Assembly: GCA_022600315.1 (NCBI GenBank)
Contig: JAHZKQ010000157.1
Coordinates: 1-5,340, forward strand
From: Gammaproteobacteria bacterium
GTDB taxonomy: Bacteria; Pseudomonadota; Gammaproteobacteria; Coxiellales; Coxiellaceae
DNA: 5,340 nt
Reading direction: 5' to 3'
Made by a program: the position numbers and the translations under genes. Positions 1 through 5,340 of this stretch are shown piece after piece; position 1 is the first letter of the stretch; every line of letters starts with the position of its first letter. The notes below the pieces were generated by a model that was not told the origin of the DNA, made no database searches, and worked only from the letters and a program-made list of their open reading frames with translations.

Positions 1-748
1 ACACACACACACTATAAACAACAACCATCTGCACCGCTAACACTAACAACACCAAGAAAAAATAACCTAATAAGTGCCGAATTAAGCCAAAGCCAATCTT
101 CGCAAATAACTCTGCCAACAGAAAAAACACCCCGATCGGTGCGAGCTTAATAATTAAAATAGTCATCTTAATAAACACTGCGTTCAAAGCTTCAAACGCA
201 TTGCTCATCGACTTGCTAATTTTGGGCAGTGAGATTATCACCATTCCAAAAAATAATGCAAAAAAGATAATCTGTAGCATATGAGAACTAACCAAAGACA
301 TTAACGGATTAACCGGCACAATACCCGTAATCACACTTTGCATATCCGGTGGTGATGGCTGACGAAAATTTTGCTGTACCGTTAATTCTAAACCTTTACC
401 AATGCCAAAGGCTTTGGCAATAATTAAAGCCAAACTCACTGCAATCACAGTGGTAATAATATAAAATAAAAATGCTCGACCGCCGACACGGCCCAACTGA
501 CTTGGATTTTTTAAGCCACTGCACCCTAACACTAAAGACACAAAAACAACTGGCACCACCATCATTTTCAATAAATTAATAAATAACGTGCCGCCGGTAT
601 GCAAAACTTGAGAGACAATGAAAACACGAATCGAAACAGGTAATGGCAACCAACGCAATAACAACCCAAACAACACCCCTAGCAACATACCAATAATAAT
701 TTGAATGGTGAAACGATGCTGATTAGCATTAAGTTGATTTGTCATCAT
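1..748 (-). CDS. Sodium:dicarboxylate symporter family (SDF/DctA-GltP-like) transporter, 5' part only
   Basis: Reading the minus strand from 748 gives an uninterrupted frame to the left edge: 249 codons, C-terminus missing. It is a hydrophobic inner-membrane protein. Recognisable SDF features are an N-terminal helix (about residues 15-31), a second helix with KMMVVPVVFVSLVLG (about 61-75, matching the family's KM-VVPLVF-SLV-G block), a GRVGGRAF turn (86-93), a third helix (94-111), a VNPL motif (146-149) before a long helix, and the IKLAPIGVF stretch typical of the middle of the family. By family knowledge it imports C4-dicarboxylates or acidic/neutral amino acids with Na+ or H+. The hairpin-loop signatures that hint at substrate lie outside the window, so no symbol is given. 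Tandem ATGs at 748 and 745 are both possible; AGGA lies 10 nt before the first. It follows the aminotransferase gene on the same strand after 49 bp and may be cotranscribed with it. Confidence 0.88.
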   Translation of the reverse strand, partial: MMTNQLNANQHRFTIQIIIGMLLGVLFGLLLRWLPLPVSIRVFIVSQVLHTGGTLFINLLKMMVVPVVFVSLVLGCSGLKNPSQLGRVGGRAFLFYIITTVIAVSLALIIAKAFGIGKGLELTVQQNFRQPSPPDMQSVITGIVPVNPLMSLVSSHMLQIIFFALFFGMVIISLPKISKSMSNAFEALNAVFIKMTILIIKLAPIGVFFLLAELFAKIGFGLIRHLLGYFFLVLLVLAVQMVVVYSVCV

Positions 749-751
749 CGA

Positions 752-769
752 CAGTAAATCCTTTTACTG
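752..769 (-). promoter_or_regulatory. Hairpin presenting the transporter's Shine-Dalgarno sequence
   Basis: On the minus strand the sequence CAGTAAA-AGGA-TTTACTG forms a perfect 7-bp stem closed by a 4-nt loop. The loop is exactly the AGGA ribosome-binding core of the transporter gene, whose first ATG is at 748. Exposed in a loop, the site could still pair with 16S rRNA, or the fold could modulate initiation. The structure is seen directly; the regulatory role is inferred. Confidence 0.45.
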
Positions 770-792
770 GGGTCAAGTTTTGAATCAACCCC
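769..792 (-). repeat. Intergenic inverted repeat / RNA hairpin, no U-tract
   Basis: GGGGT at 769-773 and ACCCC at 788-792 form the base of an inverted repeat with an 8-nt loop. Read as minus-strand RNA the stem extends to 8 bp through two G-U wobbles. Read as plus-strand RNA the same positions are C-A and A-C mismatches, so the fold suits the direction in which the flanking genes are transcribed. No run of U follows (next is AGTAAAAGG), so it is not a canonical intrinsic terminator. It could be an intercistronic processing or stabilising hairpin, or a remnant of a dispersed palindromic repeat. Confidence 0.45.
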
Positions 793-797
793 AAATT

Positions 798-1922
798 TTA
801 AGCCATTGCCACTCGCGTTAGTTTTTCTGTAGAGACACTAAAACCATTAACCGCAGCAGTAATTTCGTTAATTTCTGCACGCGTCAAATACGGATGCATC
901 GGCAAACTCAATACTTCATTAGCGGCTTGCTCTGCATTTGGCAAAGCTTGCTTCATGGCATCTGTACCAGCAAACACCGGCTGATGATTCAATAATGTTG
1001 GATAATGCATCGCAACTGGAATCTTGCGACTCTTCAGCCAATCCGCCAAGGCATCACGCTGCTTAACGCGAATGGTATATTGGGCGTAAACACTGCTATT
1101 GCCTGCCAATATTTTTGGCGTGACAATCGGCGCTAATAACAACTCGTCATATAATTTAGCACTGCGCTGCCGGGCTTTAATTTCAGCTGGAAAAACTTCT
1201 AGTTTTGCCAATAAAATGGCTGCCTGCAGCGTATCAAGCCGACTATTTAAACCCACGTGTTGATGCCAATAACGCTGTGTTTGGCCATGATTACGCAATT
1301 CCATTAAGCGTTGCGCTAAATTGGCATCCGCTGTAAAACAAGCGCCGCCATCACCATAACAACCTAAAGGTTTAGAAGGAAAAAAACTGGTGCAAGCGAT
1401 AGTCGCTGCTGAGCCTGAAACCACACCATTTTGCCTGGCACCAAAACTTTGCGCCGCATCTTCAATCACCGCAATATTGTGCGCATTAGCGATGGCATTA
1501 ATCGCTGTCATATCAGCCATTTGACCAAACAAACTCACTGCCATAATAGCTTTAGTACGCTTAGTAAGCGCCATCTCAACCAACTTAGGATTAAGATTGT
1601 AGCTTTCAAGATCAATATCAACAAAAACCGGTTTAGCACCTAACAGCAATATCATTTCTGCGGTGGCGAAAAAACTGAACGGCGTGGTAATCACCTCATC
1701 ACCTGGCCCGACTTCCAACGCCATCATCGCCAGCAATAGTGCATTAGTCCCATCCGAACAGGTAATGCAATGTGGCACATCAATAAACTTAGCCAGCTGT
1801 TGCTCAAGCTCACTGACTTCCGGACCCATCACAAACTGGCCGTGCTCAAGCACGCGTTGCATGCGTGAATTGATCTCATCGGCCAGATCTTTGTACTGAG
1901 ATTTGAGATCGACGAACTCCAT
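798..1922 (-). CDS. wbpE: WbpE-type UDP-3-keto-sugar aminotransferase (DegT/DnrJ/EryC1/StrS family)
   Basis: A complete 374-residue PLP-dependent aminotransferase of normal family length. It starts MEFVDLKSQY, the usual WbpE/WlbC N-terminus, and continues with RVLEHGQFVMGPEV (24-37), SDGTNAL (56-62) for phosphate binding, IEDAAQSFGA (153-162) with Asp155 placed to contact the PLP ring nitrogen, and TSFFPSKPLGCYGDGG (178-193) with Lys184 as the Schiff-base lysine. NSRLDTLQAAILLAKLE and a C-terminal SLPMHPYL follow. The match to Pseudomonas WbpE is close over the whole length. WbpE transfers an amino group from glutamate to the 3-keto group of UDP-2-acetamido-3-oxo-glucuronate, giving the 3-amino sugar used in di-N-acetylated uronic acids of LPS O-antigen. 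The start at 1922 is chosen because TTGGAG lies upstream with GGAG spaced 9 nt, the family homology begins there, and a promoter lies inside the longer frame that extends to 2051. None of the usual partner genes (wbpA, wbpB, wbpD, wbpI) is in the window, so the exact keto-sugar substrate is inferred. Confidence 0.88.
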   Translation of the reverse strand: MEFVDLKSQYKDLADEINSRMQRVLEHGQFVMGPEVSELEQQLAKFIDVPHCITCSDGTNALLLAMMALEVGPGDEVITTPFSFFATAEMILLLGAKPVFVDIDLESYNLNPKLVEMALTKRTKAIMAVSLFGQMADMTAINAIANAHNIAVIEDAAQSFGARQNGVVSGSAATIACTSFFPSKPLGCYGDGGACFTADANLAQRLMELRNHGQTQRYWHQHVGLNSRLDTLQAAILLAKLEVFPAEIKARQRSAKLYDELLLAPIVTPKILAGNSSVYAQYTIRVKQRDALADWLKSRKIPVAMHYPTLLNHQPVFAGTDAMKQALPNAEQAANEVLSLPMHPYLTRAEINEITAAVNGFSVSTEKLTRVAMA

Positions 1923-1931
1923 AATAAATGG

Positions 1932-1935
1932 CTCC
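1932..1935 (-). promoter_or_regulatory. Ribosome binding site deciding the aminotransferase start
   Basis: GGAG (within TTGGAG) read on the minus strand, 9 nt before the ATG at 1922. The in-frame alternatives upstream (ATG at 1961, and the frame's first possible start codon at 2051) lack family homology downstream of them until residue 44 of the longest frame. Confidence 0.65.
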
Positions 1936-1983
1936 AATAAAGTCCCTATAAAATGCGCCATAGCGCTACATCTTAACCTACCG

Positions 1984-2012
1984 ACTATACCGGATCGCCT
2001 ATCCCGGAGCAA
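1984..2012 (-). promoter_or_regulatory. Sigma70-type promoter for the aminotransferase gene
   Basis: On the minus strand TTGCTC (2012-2007) and TATAGT (1989-1984) are separated by exactly 17 nt. Each differs from consensus by two bases or fewer. Transcription would begin near 1977, leaving a leader of about 55 nt before the ATG at 1922. Its position inside the upstream extension of the reading frame independently argues that the extension is not translated. Confidence 0.55.
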
Positions 2013-2040
2013 ATCCCAACCGATAACCAATTCAACGTGT

Positions 2041-2066
2041 TTGCCAACCAAAATCTGATGTATACT
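2041..2066 (+). promoter_or_regulatory. Probable purB promoter (strong -10, poor -35 spacing)
   Basis: TATACT at 2061-2066 is a good -10, directly preceded by TG. The best -35-like hexamer, TTGCCA at 2041-2046, is only 14 nt upstream, shorter than the usual 16-18. The -35 is therefore uncertain. Transcription would start near 2073, giving a leader of about 30 nt. It lies back to back with the aminotransferase promoter. Confidence 0.4.
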
Positions 2067-2093
2067 CAGGTGGATATTAGGATATTTTCAAGT

Positions 2094-2097
2094 GGAG
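2094..2097 (+). promoter_or_regulatory. purB ribosome binding site
   Basis: GGAG within AAGTGGAGC, 5 nt before the ATG at 2103. It fixes the start at 2103 instead of the in-frame GTG at 2037, which lies upstream of the predicted -10 and would add 22 residues absent from PurB proteins. Confidence 0.65.
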
Positions 2098-2102
2098 CAC
2101 TT

Positions 2103-3485
2103 ATGGAACTGAACCAACTCAGCGCACTATCGCCACTCGATGGTCGCTATTACAATAAATCTCAAGCCCTGGCAGATTGCATGAGTGAATACGGACTCAT
2201 TCGGTTTCGACTCAGTGTGGAAATTCATTGGCTGATCAAACTTTGTCAAACCGATGGCATTACCAAAACCTCCTCGCTTAATAAAAAACAACAACAGCAA
2301 CTGCTACAATTGCTCGATGACTTTGACCTCGATGAGGCCAAACAAATCAAAATGATTGAGCAAGCCACCAATCACGACGTCAAAGCCGTTGAATATTATT
2401 TACAAGAACAACTTAACCGGCTGAACTTGGAACAATTAATTCCATTTGTGCATTTTGGTTGCACCTCTGAAGACATTAACAACGTTGCTTATAGCCTAAT
2501 GCTACAACAAGCCAGCAAAAAAGTTTTATTACCGGCCATGCTCACCCTTATTAGACAATTAAACACCATGGCTAAAGACACCGCCAAACTGAGTATGCTG
2601 GCTAGAACTCACGGCCAGCCGGCTACGCCAACGACACTTGGCAAAGAATTAAAAAACTTTAACATGCGCTTAGAGCGCCAGTATTTACAATTAAAGCAAT
2701 TTAGTTTAAGCGCTAAATTTAACGGTGCAGTTGGAAATTTTAACGCTCATCGCATCGCTTACCCCGATATTGATTGGCCAACTTTAAGCGAAAGTTTTAT
2801 TCATGAGCTAGGGCTAACCCCAAATTTATTTACTGCACAAATCGAACCGCATGATAACCTGGTTGAATTTTTACAAATTATTTCGCGTTTTAACACTATC
2901 TTAATCGATTTAAATCGCGATATTTGGAGCTATATTTCCTTGGGATTTTTTCAACAACAACGTGTCAAAGGCGAAGTCGGCTCATCAACTATGCCACATA
3001 AAATAAACCCAATTGATTTTGAAAATTCGGAAGGCAATCTTGGTATTGCTAATAGCTTAATTATGCACTTTAGCAATAAATTACCGATCTCACGCTGGCA
3101 ACGGGATTTAACCGACTCCACAGTACTGCGTAATTTAGGCATTGTTTTTGGTTATAGCTATATTGCTTATCAAAGTCATCATAAGGGCTTGCAAAAACTT
3201 ATTGCCAACGAAACTGTTATTGAAAAAGAGTTAGCTTCACACTGGGAGGTGTTAGCCGAAGCTTTGCAAACTGTAATGCGCCGACATGGTATTGCTGACG
3301 CCTACGAACAATTAAAAGAATTAACCCGTGGCGAAGCCATTACCGAAACCCGCATTAAAGAATTTATCAAAACACTGAATATTCCGGCAGCCGATAAAAA
3401 AACATTATTGGCACTAACGCCAAATAACTACCTTGGCTTTGCCATTGAATTGACGAATAAGGATGTCAATAATGGGAATGACTAA
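2103..3485 (+). CDS. purB: Adenylosuccinate lyase
   Basis: A complete 460-residue cytoplasmic enzyme (E. coli PurB has 456). It catalyses two purine steps: SAICAR to AICAR plus fumarate in de novo synthesis, and adenylosuccinate to AMP plus fumarate. It belongs to the fumarase/aspartase superfamily and works as a homotetramer with shared active sites. Visible landmarks are the N-terminal MELNQLSALSPLDGRY, TTNHDVKAVEY-like ATNHDVKAVEYYL, FGCTSEDINN, LARTHGQPATP with catalytic-region His170, GAVGNFNAH, TAQIEPHDN, and the superfamily signature GSSTMPHKINPIDFEN with the flexible-loop catalytic serine at Ser294/295. SRWQRDLTDSTVLRNLG and a C-terminal LTRG segment follow. All match the E. coli-type PurB almost block for block, with no missing key residue. 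Its 3' end overlaps the downstream hydrolase gene by 14 nt, suggesting cotranscription. No convincing PurR operator is seen upstream. Confidence 0.97.
   Translation: MELNQLSALSPLDGRYYNKSQALADCMSEYGLIRFRLSVEIHWLIKLCQTDGITKTSSLNKKQQQQLLQLLDDFDLDEAKQIKMIEQATNHDVKAVEYYLQEQLNRLNLEQLIPFVHFGCTSEDINNVAYSLMLQQASKKVLLPAMLTLIRQLNTMAKDTAKLSMLARTHGQPATPTTLGKELKNFNMRLERQYLQLKQFSLSAKFNGAVGNFNAHRIAYPDIDWPTLSESFIHELGLTPNLFTAQIEPHDNLVEFLQIISRFNTILIDLNRDIWSYISLGFFQQQRVKGEVGSSTMPHKINPIDFENSEGNLGIANSLIMHFSNKLPISRWQRDLTDSTVLRNLGIVFGYSYIAYQSHHKGLQKLIANETVIEKELASHWEVLAEALQTVMRRHGIADAYEQLKELTRGEAITETRIKEFIKTLNIPAADKKTLLALTPNNYLGFAIELTNKDVNNGND
3459..3463 (+). promoter_or_regulatory. Ribosome binding site inside the end of purB
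   Basis: AAGGA lies 8 nt before the ATG at 3472 and within the last codons of purB. It selects 3472 over ATG 3463, which overlaps the site itself, and over ATG 3478, which is 14 nt away. Ribosomes finishing purB would pass over this site, so translation is probably coupled. Confidence 0.6.
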
Positions 3486-4290
3486 ATGGTTACTGCAAAA
3501 AATCACTCATCAACTAGAAGAATCTGTTCCAGATAAACCGAGTTATTTATCTAGCTTTGATCGCATTAGCCATGAAGTGAAAACTGCTGATGTGCTATTA
3601 ATTGAAGGCCAAAATTGGGTCAGCAAAATGATACAGCGGATTACTTTAAGCCCTTGGAGTCATGCCGTGCTGTATATTGGTCGCTTACACGATATTGAAG
3701 ATCGCCAAGTTCGCGAGCAAGTTCATAAACACTACCAAGGGCCACCCAGCGATCAACTGGTGGTTGAAAGTATTCTTGGCAAAGGCACCATCATCACACC
3801 ACTACGGTATTATCGCAACAGTCATATACGAATTTGTCGCCCAGCAGGTTTAGCCCACAGCGACGCGCAACACGTTGTGGCTTATGCCAGCAAGAGTCTT
3901 GGCAAAGAATATAGCTTGCGCCACTTACTAGACCTTGGCCGATTTTTATTAAAAAGCAAATTAATCCCTGGCCGCTGGCGCTCAAGCTTATTTGATAATA
4001 ACCCTAATAAATCTATGGAAGAAATTTGCTCGGCAATGATTGCCCACGCTTTCTCAGAGGTTAAATTTCCTATTTTACCGCTGATTCGCGAAGATCAATC
4101 ACATCACCTAGAATTTATTCATCGCAACCCAAGATTATTTACTCCCAGTGATTTTGACTATTCACCGTATTTCAATATTATTAAATATCCGATTATTCCG
4201 CTGCATACTCCAGGCTATCGCAGCTTACCCTGGAATGAAAATCTCACCAGCCCTGATGATGAAACCATTACCCATAAAAACGGCAACTGA
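3472..4290 (+). CDS. YiiX/YaeF-like permuted papain-fold cysteine hydrolase (peptidase family C92)
   Basis: A complete 272-residue protein of a conserved but functionally uncharacterised family in the NlpC/P60-like, circularly permuted papain fold. The order typical of permuted members is visible: DVLLIEGQNWVSKMI (about 40-54), then SPWSHAVLYIGR with candidate catalytic His64, a VVES strand with Glu99, a GKGTIITPL block, RICRP, and much later EEICSAMIAHAF with candidate nucleophile Cys186. The C-terminal NPRLFTPSDFDYSPYF and IIKYP blocks are also conserved in the larger relatives I recall. No signal peptide or clear transmembrane helix is visible, so it is likely cytoplasmic or peripherally membrane-bound. 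Related permuted-papain proteins act on amide or ester bonds in lipids or peptides, but the substrate here is unknown. The first 35 residues are variable linker. It overlaps purB by 14 nt in a different frame and probably shares its transcript. Whether there is any functional link to purine metabolism is not shown. Confidence 0.85.
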   Translation: MGMTKWLLQKITHQLEESVPDKPSYLSSFDRISHEVKTADVLLIEGQNWVSKMIQRITLSPWSHAVLYIGRLHDIEDRQVREQVHKHYQGPPSDQLVVESILGKGTIITPLRYYRNSHIRICRPAGLAHSDAQHVVAYASKSLGKEYSLRHLLDLGRFLLKSKLIPGRWRSSLFDNNPNKSMEEICSAMIAHAFSEVKFPILPLIREDQSHHLEFIHRNPRLFTPSDFDYSPYFNIIKYPIIPLHTPGYRSLPWNENLTSPDDETITHKNGN

Positions 4291-4330
4291 TTAATTTTTA
4301 TGGCCCATCAGACGTCGGAGACATGGGCCG
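4271..4330. terminator. Convergent junction with overlapping inverted repeats, possible bidirectional terminator
   Basis: CCATAAAAA at 4272-4280 pairs perfectly with TTTTTATGG at 4295-4303 (9 bp, 14-nt loop). GGCCCAT at 4302-4308 pairs with ATGGGCC at 4323-4329 (7 bp, 14-nt loop). The two stems share 4302-4303, so they compete. They straddle the stop codons of both converging genes (4290 and 4298), which are 7 bp apart. The A5/U5 tracts flank no GC-rich stem in the classical order, so termination function is only a proposal based on position. Confidence 0.3.
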
Positions 4331-5340
4331 TGAAGTTGGCACCTCTGACGCAACCTGTGAAAGTGGCGAACGTGGCGAATGTATTGATTGTTGCACCAGC
4401 GGTGAAAGAACGACCGAATGGAAACTACCTGTTGGGCTGAGCGTATTATCACGAGCTTCATTAAACGCAGCCGCTGCATCAATCGTTAAACTGCTTAAAG
4501 CCCCTCCACGCGAGTGTCTATCGTGCCCACTGAAAATTCTGTGTGGATTATTCGCCGCATCTAGTCGCTCTACTGCTTGACTCTCTTGATGGCGTTGTGT
4601 AGCAGGAGCAGCGTTAACAAGTTCAGGGTTAAGATCTGCAATTTGAGCAACGGGTAAATCTTGCAGTCCAATATGGCTAAGATGCGCCAGTAAAGTTAAT
4701 CCTGCAGCAAATAAACCAAGTTGCCAATAGATTAGCTTTCCAAGGTAAGGGGCAATAATTGGTGCGGCAGGTGGAAATAGAAATGACAGCGCCAAACCTG
4801 CACCGATCTCAAGCAACATAGCGCTAGCCGTTAAAAATTTCCAATACCATGCCAAAGCATTTTTTTTAACCGCAAAGCGATCGATAACGCCAACTTTTTT
4901 AAGTGCTGCAACTGATGCCGAGCTTAAATTTTGATGCTGCGGTGCTGAAGCAATAGATCTTTTCGATGTTCTGGCCGATAAATTAAAACAACAACACCTA
5001 TCACTTTCAGAAAAATCACTTATAGCATCCCCTCGATCTGTCGGAAGAATCAAATGATTCAATGATATATTAACCGCTAAAAAAACTTCATAAACCATAT
5101 AAAGACATAAAAATCTTTGCATGTCATCTGACCAATCCCAATCACCTAATTTAAATTCTACCTCTTTCCATTCATTATCTACCAACCACGAATTCACCGT
5201 CTGCCATATTACCGCTAGTACCCCGTTAAAAACCTGATAAATATCCATTTGAAAATTTATTGCATGCCGAATATTCCTAATGATCATGTCCCGTTGATTT
5301 GCCAGCAATTCAACAAAATCTGCATAGCCATCATCTTCAG
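4298..5340 (-). CDS. Unrecognised membrane protein with Ser/Pro-rich C-terminal tail, 5' end outside window
   Basis: The minus-strand frame is open from the right edge to a TAA at 4298, giving 346 residues without a start in the window. A TTG at 5308 is not needed as a start, because the frame continues upstream (EDDGYADFVEL and so on). I do not recognise the family. Numbering from the first full codon, an N-terminal Trp-rich region carries a moderately hydrophobic stretch (31-53) and a stronger one (76-98, FLCLYMVYEVFLAV). Next come a polar linker with a Cys triplet at 115-117, and two clear transmembrane candidates (about 165-188 and 191-220) separated by a PPAAP turn. A polar, probably disordered tail of about 120 residues ends the protein, with five Ser-Pro dipeptides in its last 46 residues. 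It converges on the hydrolase gene with 7 bp between stop codons. Multi-helix proteins with long polar tails occur among secreted effectors of intracellular bacteria, but nothing here proves secretion. The coding call rests on an open frame of over 1 kb with coherent hydrophobic segments. Confidence 0.7.
   Translation of the reverse strand, partial: EDDGYADFVELLANQRDMIIRNIRHAINFQMDIYQVFNGVLAVIWQTVNSWLVDNEWKEVEFKLGDWDWSDDMQRFLCLYMVYEVFLAVNISLNHLILPTDRGDAISDFSESDRCCCFNLSARTSKRSIASAPQHQNLSSASVAALKKVGVIDRFAVKKNALAWYWKFLTASAMLLEIGAGLALSFLFPPAAPIIAPYLGKLIYWQLGLFAAGLTLLAHLSHIGLQDLPVAQIADLNPELVNAAPATQRHQESQAVERLDAANNPHRIFSGHDRHSRGGALSSLTIDAAAAFNEARDNTLSPTGSFHSVVLSPLVQQSIHSPRSPLSQVASEVPTSRPMSPTSDGP

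Noticed and set aside
769..792. Rho-independent terminator after the aminotransferase gene
   Set aside because: There is a stem but no U-run on either strand.
1431..1899. Plus-strand open frames opposite the aminotransferase gene
   Set aside because: They lie antisense to a strongly conserved coding sequence, and their translations show no domain or ribosome site.
2028..2048. PurR-like operator upstream of purB (GCAAAC on the minus strand near 2040)
   Set aside because: The second half-site is out of register with the PurR palindrome, and the CG centre flanked by AAA/TTT is absent.
1923..2051. A 43-residue N-terminal extension of the aminotransferase reading frame
   Set aside because: Family homology begins at MEFVDLKSQY, a good ribosome site precedes ATG 1922, and the best promoter lies inside the extension.
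2037..2102. A 22-residue N-terminal extension of purB from GTG 2037
   Set aside because: It starts upstream of the predicted -10, has no ribosome site, and PurB proteins begin at MEL.
4291..4580. Short open frames overlapping the C-terminal end of the right-hand protein on both strands
   Set aside because: They lack ribosome sites and recognisable features and are most simply frame shadows of the long open frame.
5306..5308. TTG as the start of the right-hand membrane protein
   Set aside because: The frame is open to the window edge with no stop, so the true start most likely lies outside.

Overview
The window looks like a chromosomal segment from a moderately AT-rich gammaproteobacterium. 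PurB and the WbpE-like aminotransferase both read like close relatives of gammaproteobacterial proteins (E. coli PurB, Pseudomonas WbpE). A host-associated lineage such as the Legionellales is possible but rests only on composition and on the effector-like look of the last gene. No mobile element, CRISPR array, tRNA or rRNA is visible.

Layout. Positions 1-748 (minus) hold the N-terminal 249 codons of a sodium:dicarboxylate symporter-family (SDF) transporter that runs off the left edge. A 49-bp gap follows, containing two adjacent RNA-hairpin candidates, one of which presents the transporter's Shine-Dalgarno sequence in its loop. Positions 798-1922 (minus) hold a complete WbpE-type, PLP-dependent sugar aminotransferase. 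Positions 1923-2102 are a divergent promoter region with a good sigma70-type promoter for the aminotransferase and a plausible -10 for purB. Positions 2103-3485 (plus) are a complete purB. Its 3' end overlaps by 14 nt a YiiX/YaeF-type (peptidase family C92) cysteine hydrolase gene at 3472-4290 (plus). A 7-bp convergent junction rich in inverted repeats separates this from an open reading frame on the minus strand from 4298 to beyond the right edge. That frame encodes an unrecognised membrane protein with a Ser/Pro-rich C-terminal tail.

Functionally this is two housekeeping or envelope units back to back, not an obvious pathway cluster. The minus-strand pair combines envelope-sugar synthesis (aminotransferase) with solute uptake (transporter). 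The plus-strand pair combines purine synthesis (purB) with a conserved but uncharacterised cysteine hydrolase, probably translationally coupled. The last gene is the only one I do not recognise. Several natural-looking ORF starts are wrong: the aminotransferase starts at 1922, purB at 2103 and the hydrolase at 3472, and the last gene has no start inside the window.

I do not see convincing evidence of a new multi-gene system. The best leads are the unrecognised membrane protein with five Ser-Pro dipeptides in its tail, and the structured RNA between the aminotransferase and the transporter.
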